From Pseudomonas silesiensis (lineage in GTDB: Bacteria > Pseudomonadota > Gammaproteobacteria > Pseudomonadales > Pseudomonadaceae), in NCBI RefSeq assembly GCF_001661075.1, contig NZ_CP014870.1, positions 6,663,501 through 6,727,500 of the forward strand: a stretch of DNA of 64,000 bases, written 5' to 3'. Position 1 is the first letter of the stretch; every line of letters starts with the position of its first letter. The notes below the pieces were generated by a model. The model searched no databases. It was not told where the DNA came from and saw only the letters and a program-made list of their open reading frames with translations. Below are positions 44,982 through 54,270 of this stretch, one piece after another. Both the position numbers and the translations under genes were made by a program.

Positions 44982-47165
44982 ATGCGCGATGATCTCTCCC
45001 TTCTGCTGAACTCCCTCAACGATGCCCAACGCCAGGCCGTAGCTGCCTCCGTGGGTCGTCAGTTGGTCCTGGCCGGTGCTGGTTCCGGTAAAACCCGAGT
45101 GTTGGTGCACCGTATCGCCTGGTTGATCCAGGTCGAAAACGCCTCGCCCCACTCGATCCTGTCGGTGACCTTCACCAACAAGGCCGCTGCCGAGATGCGC
45201 CATCGCATCGAGCAGCTGATGGGTATCAACCCGGCCGGCATGTGGGTCGGCACTTTCCACGGCCTGGCGCACCGCTTGTTGCGGGCGCATTGGCAAGAAG
45301 CCGGGCTGAGCCAGACTTTCCAGATTCTCGACAGCGACGACCAGCAGCGACTGGTCAAGCGGGTGATCCGCGAACTGGGCCTGGACGAGCAACGTTGGCC
45401 GGCCCGTCAAGCCCAATGGTTCATCAACGGGCAGAAAGACGAAGGTCTGCGCCCGCAACACATCCAGGCCAGCGGCGACTTGTTCCTGGCCACCATGCGC
45501 AGCATCTACGAAGCCTACGAGGCCGCGTGCCTGCGCGCTGGCGTCATCGACTTCTCCGAACTGTTGCTGCGTGCCCTCGACCTGTGGCGCGATCATCCGG
45601 GCTTGCTTGCGCATTATCAAAAGCGCTTCCGCCACATTCTGGTGGACGAGTTCCAGGACACCAACGCCGTGCAGTACGCCTGGCTACGTCTGCTGGCCAA
45701 GGGCGGCGACAGCCTGATGGTGGTCGGCGATGACGATCAGTCCATCTACGGCTGGCGCGGTGCGAAAATCGAAAACATTTATCAGTATTCGGACGATTTT
45801 CCGGACGCCGAGACCATTCGGCTGGAGCAGAACTACCGCTCCACCGCCGGAATTCTCAAGGCTGCCAACGCCCTGATCGCCAACAATGCCGGACGCATGG
45901 GTAAAGAGCTGTGGACCGACGGCGGTGAAGGCGAAGCGATCAATCTATACGCAGCCTTCAATGAACACGATGAAGCACGCTACGTGGTGGAAACCATTGA
46001 AAGCGCGCTGAAAACCGGCCTGGCGCGCAGTGATATTGCGATTTTGTACCGTTCCAACGCCCAATCGCGCGTTTTGGAAGAAGCCTTATTGCGCGAGCGC
46101 ATTCCCTATCGCATCTATGGCGGCCAGCGCTTTTTCGAGCGGGCTGAAATCAAGAACGCCATGGCCTACCTGCGTTTGCTGGAAGGTCGTGGCAACGATG
46201 CGGCGCTGGAACGGGTGATCAACGTTCCGGCCCGTGGTATCGGCGAAAAAACCGTCGAAGCGATACGCGACCATGCCCGTCACAGCGATGTATCGATGTG
46301 GGAAGCCATGCGACTGCTGGTCGCCAATAAAGGCCTGACCGGGCGCGCTGCAGGCGCCCTGGGGGCCTTTATCGAGCTGATCGAGAATCTGGCCGCCAAA
46401 TGCATGGAAATGCCCCTGCACCTGATGACCCAGACGGTCATCGAGCAGTCGGGGCTGATTGCTTACCACGAAGCGGAAAAAGGCGAGAAAGGCCAGGCCC
46501 GGGTAGAAAACCTTGAGGAACTGGTCAGCGCGGCGCGCAACTTCGAAAACGCTGAAGAAGATGAAGACTTGTCGCCATTGGCAGCGTTCCTCGGTCATGC
46601 ATCGCTGGAGGCGGGCGATACCCAGGCCGACGAGCACGAAGACAGCATTCAGTTGATGACCCTGCACAGTGCCAAAGGCCTGGAATTCCCTTATGTATTC
46701 CTGGTGGGCATGGAAGAAGGCCTCTTCCCGCACAAGATGAGCCTGGAAGAACCCGGCCGTCTCGAGGAAGAGCGCCGCCTGGCCTATGTCGGCATCACCC
46801 GGGCGATGCAGAACCTGGTGATGACTTATGCTGAAACCCGACGCCTGTACGGCAGCGAGACCTACAACAAGGTGTCGCGTTTCGTACGGGAAATACCGAA
46901 AGGCTTGATTCAGGAAGTGCGCCTGTCCAACAGCGTCAGCCGTCCGTTCGGCGGTGGTCAGCAGCAGAGCTCCAGCAGTCTGTTTGGTGGCAGCGAGATC
47001 CCGGACACCGGGTTCAGCCTGGGCCAGACCGTTCGGCATTCGGTGTTTGGCGACGGCGTGATCCTGAACTTCGAAGGTGCCGGGGCTCAGGCCCGGGTCC
47101 AGGTGAACTTCAACGAAGGCAGCAAGTGGCTGATGCTCGGCTACGCCAAGCTGGAAGCGATCTGA
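44982..47165 (+). CDS. uvrD: DNA helicase II UvrD
   Basis: 727 aa superfamily 1 helicase of nucleotide excision and mismatch repair. LNDAQRQAVAA (Q motif), Walker A LAGAGSGKTRVL, Walker B/DExx LVDEFQDTNAVQY, GDDDQSIYGWRGA, LEQNYRS and LMTLHSAKGLEFPYVFLVGMEEGLFPH are all present. The C-terminal Tudor-like tail (GQTVRHSVFGDGVILNFEG) is intact. The length is normal. Confidence 0.97.
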   Translation: MRDDLSLLLNSLNDAQRQAVAASVGRQLVLAGAGSGKTRVLVHRIAWLIQVENASPHSILSVTFTNKAAAEMRHRIEQLMGINPAGMWVGTFHGLAHRLLRAHWQEAGLSQTFQILDSDDQQRLVKRVIRELGLDEQRWPARQAQWFINGQKDEGLRPQHIQASGDLFLATMRSIYEAYEAACLRAGVIDFSELLLRALDLWRDHPGLLAHYQKRFRHILVDEFQDTNAVQYAWLRLLAKGGDSLMVVGDDDQSIYGWRGAKIENIYQYSDDFPDAETIRLEQNYRSTAGILKAANALIANNAGRMGKELWTDGGEGEAINLYAAFNEHDEARYVVETIESALKTGLARSDIAILYRSNAQSRVLEEALLRERIPYRIYGGQRFFERAEIKNAMAYLRLLEGRGNDAALERVINVPARGIGEKTVEAIRDHARHSDVSMWEAMRLLVANKGLTGRAAGALGAFIELIENLAAKCMEMPLHLMTQTVIEQSGLIAYHEAEKGEKGQARVENLEELVSAARNFENAEEDEDLSPLAAFLGHASLEAGDTQADEHEDSIQLMTLHSAKGLEFPYVFLVGMEEGLFPHKMSLEEPGRLEEERRLAYVGITRAMQNLVMTYAETRRLYGSETYNKVSRFVREIPKGLIQEVRLSNSVSRPFGGGQQQSSSSLFGGSEIPDTGFSLGQTVRHSVFGDGVILNFEGAGAQARVQVNFNEGSKWLMLGYAKLEAI

Positions 47166-47182
47166 CGCCAGCGATCGGCTTA

Positions 47183-47284
47183 CTGTAGGAGCGAGCTTGC
47201 TCGCGAAAAACGTCAGGACAACGCATTCATTCAGAATGAAAGCGTCACCGTTGACGACCTTCGCGAGCAAGCTCGCTCCTACAG
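47183..47284. repeat. REP inverted pair
   Basis: 25-bp perfect arms 47183-47207 and 47260-47284 (CTGTAGGAGCGAGCTTGC...), with a smaller inner inverted repeat (CATTCATTC/GAATG) in the spacer. Confidence 0.9.
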
Positions 47285-47463
47285 GGTTCATTCCTACCGA
47301 ACTAAATCACAACTCCTACAGACCAAAGTACACAGGCCTTATTGCGCTGATTGAAGCTGAACAAAACCTGTCAGGCAAAAGCCCGAAACAATCTGCCGCT
47401 AGCCAGTAACACTTCACCTGTGCAACATGGCGCGCGTGCCTTCCACAAATGGGAATTCCCTTT

Positions 47464-48336
47464 ATGAAACGTTTTCTTAGCATCGCCATGGCGTTGTGCA
47501 TCGGCCTGACGATGAGCCTCGACGCCAACGCCAAGCGCTTTGGTGGCGGCAAGAGCTCCGGCGCTGCGCCGACTCACCAGACCAGCCAAATGGCTCCTTC
47601 TTCTGCCGCGGGCGGTGCTGCCGCCACTGCGGGTGCCGCCGGTGCCGCTGGCGCTGCCGCCAAGGCCGGCGGTGCTTCGCGCTGGCTCGGCCCTCTGGCC
47701 GGCATCGCTGCCGGTGGCCTGCTGGCCTCCATGTTCATGGGTGGCGGTTTCGAAGGCATGCAGATCTTCGACATCCTGATCATGGCGGTCATCGCCTTCC
47801 TGGTCTTCCGTTTCATCGCCGCCCGTCGCCGCAAGCAGCAGGAGCACCTGGCTCCGGCCGGCGCGCCGATGCAGCGTGAAGCGTTCGAACAGAAGCCAGC
47901 CGCCATGGGCTCGATCTTCGGCGGCTCGGCAGCACCTGTCGCCGCTCGTCCGGTGATCAATGCGCCAGCCTGGTTCAATGAAAAGAACTTCATTGAAGCG
48001 GCCCGCAACCACTTCCAGTCCCTGCAACAGCACTGGGACGCCAACGAAATGGACAAGATCTCCGAGTTCGTGACCCCGCAACTGCTCGAGTTCCTCAAGC
48101 GCGAACGTGCGGAACTGGGCGAAGGTTTCCAGTCCACCTACATTGATAACCTCAATGTACAGCTGGATGGCGTGGATGATCGCGCCGACAAGACCATCGC
48201 CACCCTGACCTTCAGCGGTGTGTCGAAGAACTCGCGCTTCGACCAGGGCGAAGTGTTCAGCGAAAGCTGGAACATGGAACGTCCGCAGGGCGAAAACCAG
48301 CCTTGGTTGGTCGCAGGTATCCGCCAGAACGGCTGA
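47464..48336 (+). CDS. Tim44-like domain membrane protein
   Basis: 290 aa. Signal or anchor helix (FLSIAMALCIGLTMSLDANA), a low-complexity Ala/Gly stretch (about 35-75), a membrane segment (about 100-118; MQIFDILIMAVIAFLVFRFIAA) and a C-terminal Tim44-like domain (about 165-290; WFNEKNFIEAARNHFQSLQQHWDANEMDKISEFVTPQLLEF). Bacterial members are membrane proteins of unclear role. ATG 47464 is chosen over 47449, which overlaps the RBS GGGA. Followed by a strong terminator. Confidence 0.9.
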   Translation: MKRFLSIAMALCIGLTMSLDANAKRFGGGKSSGAAPTHQTSQMAPSSAAGGAAATAGAAGAAGAAAKAGGASRWLGPLAGIAAGGLLASMFMGGGFEGMQIFDILIMAVIAFLVFRFIAARRRKQQEHLAPAGAPMQREAFEQKPAAMGSIFGGSAAPVAARPVINAPAWFNEKNFIEAARNHFQSLQQHWDANEMDKISEFVTPQLLEFLKRERAELGEGFQSTYIDNLNVQLDGVDDRADKTIATLTFSGVSKNSRFDQGEVFSESWNMERPQGENQPWLVAGIRQNG

Positions 48337-48366
48337 ACCGACTTGCGTTAAACATGTCGCATAAAA

Positions 48367-48390
48367 AAACCCCGGCCTTGGCCGGGGTTT
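48367..48390 (+). terminator. rho-independent terminator after the Tim44-like gene
   Basis: AAACCCCGGCC-TT-GGCCGGGGTTT followed by TCTATTT. The A run on the other side makes it look bidirectional. Confidence 0.92.
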
Positions 48391-48439
48391 TCTATTTCGC
48401 GGTTGCATCTATAGCGAGCTACTGTATAAACCGCCCCAT

Positions 48440-48880
48440 ATGAACCGCGCCATCAGCAAGAGGATCCCGGACGTGGAAGAAATCATCGAACAACTGCGTG
48501 AAGCCAACGAACCGGTACCGGTCCCCTTGGAATTACCCGACGAAGACCAGATCGTGGAAATCGAGGAACAACTGTTCATCGACATCCCGTTTGTCTTCAG
48601 AGAATTTCTGCTGACCGTCAGCGACGTGGTCTACGGCAGCCTGGAGCCGGTGACCGTCACCGACCCGCAATCCCACACCTACCTGCCGGACGTTGCTGCC
48701 AACGCCTGGGATGCCGGCGTCGATCGCAGCATGATCCCTATCTGCCAGGACGGCGACAACTACTACCTGGTCGAAGAAGACGGCACCGTGGTGCTGTGGC
48801 TGGCCGAGGAAGAGCTGGTTGCCGAAGAAACCTGGGAATCGGTATGGCACTGGGCGCGGGACGTCTGGCTGGAAAGCTGA
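48440..48880 (+). CDS. SMI1/KNR4-family protein
   Basis: 146 aa acidic protein. PDEDQIVEIEEQLFIDIPFVFREFLLTVSDVVYG is the SMI1/KNR4 core, and DGDNYYLVEEDGTVVLWLAEE the following strands. Some family members are toxin immunity proteins, but this one stands alone without a polymorphic toxin and has equivalents in the same place in other Pseudomonas, so a housekeeping role is likelier. The function is unknown. Confidence 0.88.
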   Translation: MNRAISKRIPDVEEIIEQLREANEPVPVPLELPDEDQIVEIEEQLFIDIPFVFREFLLTVSDVVYGSLEPVTVTDPQSHTYLPDVAANAWDAGVDRSMIPICQDGDNYYLVEEDGTVVLWLAEEELVAEETWESVWHWARDVWLES

Positions 48881-48903
48881 GCCGTCTGACGCGCCTCCGG
48901 TGG

Positions 48904-50667
48904 TCAATGCCCCGGCGAATCCTTGTGGTTGTCCAGGGTTTCCAGCAAGGCCACCTGCATGCGCGTGTGCACGCGGATGAACCAGCGCCAGAGTAGCGCC
49001 GCCACGGCGGCCGCAACGACGACTATCAGTACCAGCAACTTGTTGGTCGGCAGAATACTGGCCGACAAGGCTGCCAACAGCAGGAAGATCACCAGCAGCG
49101 AGAGAATCGGGATCACTTCGGCGATCACCCGACGCACTCGCTCTGTGTGCCGCCCGGCCATTTCCGGCTTCACCCCCATCTCCGCCAATAGCATCGACAG
49201 CGCCTTGAGCTTGCGATAGGCGGCGATCAGAAACGGCAGCGACAACAGCAGCGCCCCACCCCAGATCAACGCTTTCTGCCAGCTCGGGTCACTGATCCAG
49301 TCTTGCAGGTAAGCGGACATGCGCTCAGCGAAGTACGCGCCCGAGAAGAAGATCGCAATCACCAGCGCCAGATTGACCCCCACCTGCAACAGGATCCGCC
49401 GGATCATCGACGCCAGCAGCGCGCCCTCGCCCTGAGGCTGAATGCTACGCAACCATTCGCCGTACATGCCCAACACCCGGCTCAGGCGTTGTGGCATCAC
49501 CGCCGCCAGCTTGATCGACAAGGGGTCGGCGGCACGAATCAGGTACGGCGTCATCAGCGTGGTGAGGACCGAAACCGCCACAGCCACCGGATAGAGAAAG
49601 TTACTGGTGACCTGCAAGGTCATGCCCAGCGACGCGATGATGAAGGAGAATTCGCCAATCTGCGAAAGCCCCATCCCCACCCGCAGTGAGGTACGTCCGT
49701 CGTTACCAGCGATAAAAGCGCCAAGGCCGCAGGACAGCATCTTGCCCAGCACCACGGCCACGGTGATTACCGCGATGGGCCAGGCGTATTGCAGCAGGAT
49801 CATCGGGTCCAGCATCAAGCCGATCGCGACAAAGAAGATGGCGCTGAACAGGTCGCGAACCGGCTCGATCAAGCGTTCGATCTTCAGCAATTGCCGGGAT
49901 TCAGCCATGATCGCGCCAATCAGGAATGCCCCGAGCACCATGCTGTATTCGAGTTTGACCACCAGCAGGCAGAAGCCGAAACACAGGCCCAGCACGGTGA
50001 TCAGCAGCATCTCGTCGCTTTCGAATTTGGCCACGTAGGCCAGCAGTCGCGGGACCAGCAGGATGCCGATGACCAGTGCGACGATCATGAACAGCGACAG
50101 CTTGCCAACCGTGGAAAAGACTTCGCCGGAGCTGACCGTGCCGCTGACCGCGATGCTCGACAACAAGGCGATGATGCCGATGCCCAGGATGTCTTCGACG
50201 ATCAACACGCCGAAGATCAGTTGGGCAAAGCGCTCGTTTTTCATCTTCAGGTCATTCAGGGCCTTGACGATGATGGTGGTCGAGGAAATCGCCAGGATCG
50301 CCCCGAGGAACAGCGAGTCCATGGTGTTCCAGTCGAACCAGCGACCAATCTCGTAGCCGATCCAGATCATCAGCACGATTTCCAGGAACGCTGCGATGAA
50401 CGCCGTGGCCCCCACCTTGAACAGCTTGCGCAGGCTGAACTCCAGGCCCAGGCAGAACATCAGGAAGATCACCCCCAGCTCGGCAAGGGTCTTGATGGTT
50501 TCTTCGTCGTGGATCAGGCTGAAAGGCGGCGTGTGCGGGCCGATAATGAAGCCGGCGACTATGTAGCCAAGAACCACGGGCTGTTTGAAGCGATGGAACA
50601 GTACGGTCACCACACCCGCGACCAACATGATCACTGCCAAGTCCTGGATAAAACTGATGGCGTGCAT
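48904..50667 (-). CDS. CPA2-family cation:proton antiporter (KefB/RosB-like)
   Basis: 587 aa with about 12 helices in the Na_H_Exchanger domain (1-390; PVVLGYIVAGFIIGPHTPP, GAILAISSTTIIVKAL, LGAFLIGAIMAES), then an extra membrane module (about 425-570) instead of the usual RCK/TrkA-N domain. It probably exchanges K+ or Na+ for H+. AAGGAG precedes the ATG. Confidence 0.92.
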   Translation of the reverse strand: MHAISFIQDLAVIMLVAGVVTVLFHRFKQPVVLGYIVAGFIIGPHTPPFSLIHDEETIKTLAELGVIFLMFCLGLEFSLRKLFKVGATAFIAAFLEIVLMIWIGYEIGRWFDWNTMDSLFLGAILAISSTTIIVKALNDLKMKNERFAQLIFGVLIVEDILGIGIIALLSSIAVSGTVSSGEVFSTVGKLSLFMIVALVIGILLVPRLLAYVAKFESDEMLLITVLGLCFGFCLLVVKLEYSMVLGAFLIGAIMAESRQLLKIERLIEPVRDLFSAIFFVAIGLMLDPMILLQYAWPIAVITVAVVLGKMLSCGLGAFIAGNDGRTSLRVGMGLSQIGEFSFIIASLGMTLQVTSNFLYPVAVAVSVLTTLMTPYLIRAADPLSIKLAAVMPQRLSRVLGMYGEWLRSIQPQGEGALLASMIRRILLQVGVNLALVIAIFFSGAYFAERMSAYLQDWISDPSWQKALIWGGALLLSLPFLIAAYRKLKALSMLLAEMGVKPEMAGRHTERVRRVIAEVIPILSLLVIFLLLAALSASILPTNKLLVLIVVVAAAVAALLWRWFIRVHTRMQVALLETLDNHKDSPGH

Positions 50668-50949
50668 GGTGTGGGCTCCTTGAGTAACGATTGCTCAAAC
50701 ACCAGCCCGGAAAGGTCTGATTGAGCAGAGGAAAAATCCGATTTAGATGTAGGAATTGCCTTCAGGGTGGGCATTTGAAGGGTAACACCGCGACTTCCGG
50801 CAGAAAGGCGGTGCAATATATGGAAACAGATCGTTGGGGCGTGACGGCGATCCTCCGCCCGGCGTCCCGATAACTGTGGTTTGAAAAAACCGATCACGCA
50901 CCCGCAGAGGTGCGCCCTTCCGAAACCTGCCTTGATCCGTGAGAACGCT

Positions 50950-51432
50950 ATGGAACCCGGAAACGCCCAGCTGTCGATGACGGTATTGATGACCCCCGAC
51001 ATGGCCAATTTTTCTGGCAATGTTCACGGCGGTACCTTGCTCAAGTACCTCGACGAAGTGGCCTACGCCTGCGCCAGCCGATATGCCGGCCGCTATGTGG
51101 TGACTTTGTCGGTGGACCAGGTGATTTTTCGCGAGCCGATTCATGTCGGCGAACTGGTGACCTTCCTCGCTTCGGTCAATTACACCGGCAACACCTCGAT
51201 GGAGGTGGGCATCAAGGTGGTGACCGAGAACATCCGCGAGCGCTCCGTGCGCCACACCAATAGTTGTTTCTTCACCATGGTCGCAGTGGATGACCTGCGC
51301 AAACCGGCCCAGGTCCCGCCGCTGCAACCGCAGAACAGCGAAGACAAGCGTCGCTTCATGCAGGCCCAGCAGCGTCGGCAGATCCGGCAGGAACTGGAAA
51401 AGCGTTATCAGGAGATCAAGGACGACGCCTGA
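50950..51432 (+). CDS. acyl-CoA thioesterase (YciA/BACH-like)
   Basis: 160 aa hotdog protein. MANFSGNVHGGTLLKYLDEVAYACASRYAG is the active-site helix with N, H and D residues, and VTLSVDQVIFREPIHVGELVTFLASV the following strands. The C-terminal 35 aa (RRFMQAQQRRQIRQELEKRYQEI) form a basic helix. ATG 50950 is chosen; the open frame extends 23 codons upstream without an RBS. A second thioesterase in this window besides 15141-15545. Confidence 0.92.
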   Translation: MEPGNAQLSMTVLMTPDMANFSGNVHGGTLLKYLDEVAYACASRYAGRYVVTLSVDQVIFREPIHVGELVTFLASVNYTGNTSMEVGIKVVTENIRERSVRHTNSCFFTMVAVDDLRKPAQVPPLQPQNSEDKRRFMQAQQRRQIRQELEKRYQEIKDDA

Positions 51433-51446
51433 AGTTTGTTATCAGC

Positions 51447-52319
51447 TCAGAGACTGATCGCCATCGCCTCAAACCGCACCCGCGGATGAGCAATGCGGTC
51501 TTGCGCCCGCACCAGCTCCAGCTCGTAGCTGGCGCAGGCCTGGGTTTCCAGCAGCACTTCATGCACGGCAGACGCAGCGAATTCGAACGCCGCCACCAGG
51601 CTGTCGCCCAACAGGACGCGAGCCAGAAACAGCCCGGAGGTCAGGTCGCCAACACCCACCGGCTGACGGGGAAACGCCAGCATCGGACGACGCAGGTGCC
51701 AGCTACCCTCTCCCGTCACCAATAGCATCTCGAAAACGTCCGCCGGCTTGCCGGGATAGGCCAGGTGTTTGACCAGCACCGCCTTCGGACCCCGCGCCAG
51801 CAGCGCTCGCGCCATGGCCAGGCAATCGAACAGGGACTGCGGCCTGCGCCCCGAAAAGCTGTCCAGTTCCAACTGGTTCGGGCACATGAAATCCGCCACG
51901 GCGGCCGCTTCTTCCAGCAGGAAATCGCTCACTTCCGCCGGTACACTGCACCCCTTCTCCGGATGACCCATCACCGGATCACACAGATACAGCGCCTTGG
52001 GATTCATCGACTTGATTCGCGCCACCCCTGTCAGGATGGCCCGACCTTGGGCCGCACTGCCGAGGTAACCGGACAATACAGCATCGCAGTTGCCCAATTC
52101 GCCAATCGCGGCGATCCCTTCCACCAACTCGGGAATCTGATGCGGGGCCAGTACGTCGCCGGTCCATTGGCCATATTGGGTGTGGTTGGAGAACTGCACG
52201 GTATTGAGCGGCCAGACATTCACCCCGACCCGCTGCATCGGGAACACAGCGGCGCTGTTGCCAGCGTGGCCGAACACCACGTGGGACTGGATGGCGAGCA
52301 GATGGGGCGTACGTTTCAT
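51447..52319 (-). CDS. pdxY: pyridoxal kinase PdxY
   Basis: 290 aa ribokinase-like enzyme that phosphorylates pyridoxal to PLP. Recognised from [59 protein letters not shown] and the [12 protein letters not shown] catalytic-base motif. The length is normal. Convergent with the thioesterase gene. Confidence 0.95.
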   Translation of the reverse strand: MKRTPHLLAIQSHVVFGHAGNSAAVFPMQRVGVNVWPLNTVQFSNHTQYGQWTGDVLAPHQIPELVEGIAAIGELGNCDAVLSGYLGSAAQGRAILTGVARIKSMNPKALYLCDPVMGHPEKGCSVPAEVSDFLLEEAAAVADFMCPNQLELDSFSGRRPQSLFDCLAMARALLARGPKAVLVKHLAYPGKPADVFEMLLVTGEGSWHLRRPMLAFPRQPVGVGDLTSGLFLARVLLGDSLVAAFEFAASAVHEVLLETQACASYELELVRAQDRIAHPRVRFEAMAISL

Positions 52320-52435
52320 GCGGTCAGTTCCGTAAAACGATTGAATTCGAGCCGCGCAGTATGCGACGAAACACGGCCTGTACGACAGACCGGCGACCCA
52401 GTTAAGCTGACACTATCTTGTTGGAGCACCCTTTG

Positions 52436-52849
52436 ATGCTGACCCTCGGAAATATCTTCGTGCTGATGTTGCTCGCCACCGGTGGCGCGTGGCTATGGCA
52501 CAACCATGGCTTGCGCGAGCGGGCGCTGGAGCGGGTGATGCAGCATTGCAGCAAGCTCGGAATCGAGTTGCTGGACGGCAACGTGGCGTTGAAAAAAATC
52601 GCCTTCATCAAAGACGCCAACGATCGCCGGCGCCTGGCCCGTGTGTATAACTTCGAATTCACCGTGACCGGCGAAACCCGTCACAACGGTACCATCACTC
52701 AATTTGGCGCCCACAGCGCACAGATCGAACTGGCACCCTACCCCATGCCCTTCGACGATGCGCCTGAAGTGGTCGATGTGGTGAAGCCTCGTGCCGAGGT
52801 CATTGAGTTGAGCCAGTGGCGGCAGGAACATACCAAGTGGCGCCCATAA
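52436..52849 (+). CDS. DUF3301 membrane-anchored protein
   Basis: 137 aa. An N-terminal helix (TLGNIFVLMLLATGGAWLW) is followed by RERALERVMQHCSKLGIELLDGNVALKKIAFIKD and RRLARVYNFEFTVTGETRHNGTI, the DUF3301 core. Probably anchored in the inner membrane facing the cytoplasm; the function is unknown. GGAG is well placed before ATG 52436. Confidence 0.88.
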   Translation: MLTLGNIFVLMLLATGGAWLWHNHGLRERALERVMQHCSKLGIELLDGNVALKKIAFIKDANDRRRLARVYNFEFTVTGETRHNGTITQFGAHSAQIELAPYPMPFDDAPEVVDVVKPRAEVIELSQWRQEHTKWRP

Positions 52850-52856
52850 ATCAAAA

Positions 52857-52903
52857 GATCGCAGGCTCCTGCCTTGAAATGCATTCCCCCGCAGGCTGCG
52901 ATC
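52857..52903. repeat. short inverted repeat of the GATCGCAG type
   Basis: GATCGCAGGCTCCTGC and GCAGGCTGCGATC pair imperfectly. It lies between the convergent DUF3301 and COG0523 genes and may act as a bidirectional terminator. Confidence 0.6.
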
Positions 52904-52912
52904 CTTAGAATC

Positions 52913-53881
52913 TCAAGATCTCAAACGGCACTCCGCCAAAGCCCTTTGCAGCGAATCAACATCCTGCGGCTCACTGAAAATCAATTCGATCCGCGAATCC
53001 CGACGCCACTCACTGGGCCGCCACTCCAGCACGGAGTTATCCAGCGCATTCGCTGAGACCCAACCCTCGACACTGTGGATAACCAGCTTCGCCCGCCGCC
53101 AGGCAAGGCTTTCAAGCCATCGGCCAACAAGCGCCGCCTCGAATGCCTGACTCGGATGCCAACGCCAGCCAATACTCCAACCGCCCTCCTGTTCCTGACT
53201 CAGGCAAATAGGTAACGCAGGATCCTTCCAGACCGCCGGCATCTGCGCCAGTCCCTTAGGCACGCTGAAGTTATCCACACCCTCAACAGCCTGGGTTTCA
53301 AGCCCGGGTAATTCGCTCAACGGCAACTCGGCTTGCTGCGTCCAGTACAACCGACGTGCCGGCAGCTGCGCGGCGATACGCTGCCGATCAGCGGTATCGA
53401 GACCTTCCGACTTGTTCAACAGCAACAGGCCGGCGCTATTTAGCGTCTCCTGTTGAGTCGCCGGCAGCGGCTTGCCGACAGCAAGCGCCTGGGCATCCAG
53501 TACCAGTACACAAGGCTGAACGGCCAGCACCCCTTGCCACGGCGCTTCACCTAACTGCCTGAGCAACTGCGCCGGATGGCCCAGCCCCGAAGGTTCGATG
53601 AACAGCCGATCCGGCCGCGCCTTACGCAACAAGCGCCCGAGCCCGATCTGAAACGGCGCGCCATTCACGCAACACAAACAGCCCCCGGCCACTTCACCCA
53701 GTGCTATACCTTCGATGTCCCGGGTCAGCAGTGCAGCATCGAGGCCGATCTGGCCAAATTCGTTGATCAGCACCGCCCAACGTTCGTTCGGCGGTCGTTG
53801 CGCCAGCAGGTGCCTGATCAGGCTGGTCTTGCCGGCGCCCAACGGGCCGGCGATGACGTGGGTCGGGATGTTCTGCAACAT
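52913..53881 (-). CDS. COG0523/CobW-family GTPase
   Basis: 322 aa putative metallochaperone GTPase. Walker A GPLGAGKTSL, the metal-binding motif GGCLCCVNG (CxCC), LFIEPSGLGHP and LLLNKSEG (NKxD-like) are present, followed by a CobW C-terminal domain. Shorter than the zigA paralogue 1 kb away and of a different subgroup. The metal is not known; proximity to Zur-linked genes suggests zinc. Divergent from a small secreted protein gene 28 bp away. Confidence 0.9.
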   Translation of the reverse strand: MLQNIPTHVIAGPLGAGKTSLIRHLLAQRPPNERWAVLINEFGQIGLDAALLTRDIEGIALGEVAGGCLCCVNGAPFQIGLGRLLRKARPDRLFIEPSGLGHPAQLLRQLGEAPWQGVLAVQPCVLVLDAQALAVGKPLPATQQETLNSAGLLLLNKSEGLDTADRQRIAAQLPARRLYWTQQAELPLSELPGLETQAVEGVDNFSVPKGLAQMPAVWKDPALPICLSQEQEGGWSIGWRWHPSQAFEAALVGRWLESLAWRRAKLVIHSVEGWVSANALDNSVLEWRPSEWRRDSRIELIFSEPQDVDSLQRALAECRLRS

Positions 53882-53909
53882 GGTCGGTATTTTTCTGAGG
53901 TGGTAAAGA

Positions 53910-54266
53910 ATGCGGTTGATGGGATTGGCGTTGCTGTTGGCACTCGGTTCAGGCGAAGTGTTGGCCCAAGCATGTGTGGTACATAGTACGGCTGAACGAC
54001 TCGACGTCAGAGTCTGCCAGCAGAACCGCACCATCCCGCAGAAGCTATTCGCCGACGGATTCTGTCAACCAAACCTGCCCGGGCAGAAAGTCGAGGTGCA
54101 GTACGTGGACCAATGTCCAACCGGTGCCTTCGGTGTGTGCAGCAACGCTCAAGTAGCCAATATGCCTTACCGCCAGGACATTCACTATTACGGCGTGGCC
54201 ACCGATGCGGCGTATTTGCAACCGTTTTGCGAAGCCAAGAGCCAGGGCACCTGGCTCAAGCCGTGA
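53910..54266 (+). CDS. small secreted six-cysteine protein
   Basis: 118 aa with a signal peptide ending near GEVLAQA. Six cysteines (ACVV, VCQQ, FCQP, QCPT, VCSN, FCEA) suggest disulfides in the periplasm. GAGG precedes the ATG. I do not recognise the family. It starts 28 bp from the divergent COG0523 gene, so shared control is possible. Confidence 0.75.
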   Translation: MRLMGLALLLALGSGEVLAQACVVHSTAERLDVRVCQQNRTIPQKLFADGFCQPNLPGQKVEVQYVDQCPTGAFGVCSNAQVANMPYRQDIHYYGVATDAAYLQPFCEAKSQGTWLKP

Positions 54267-54270
54267 GCCG

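Noticed and set aside
44724-45635. Upstream extension of the GGDEF-EAL frame to 1261 codons
   Set aside because: The extension is antisense to uvrD, and the normal membrane N-terminus begins at 44723.
48440-48880. Immunity protein of a contact-dependent toxin system
   Set aside because: SMI1/KNR4 proteins can be immunity proteins, but there is no toxin, Rhs or CdiA gene nearby and the locus looks conserved.
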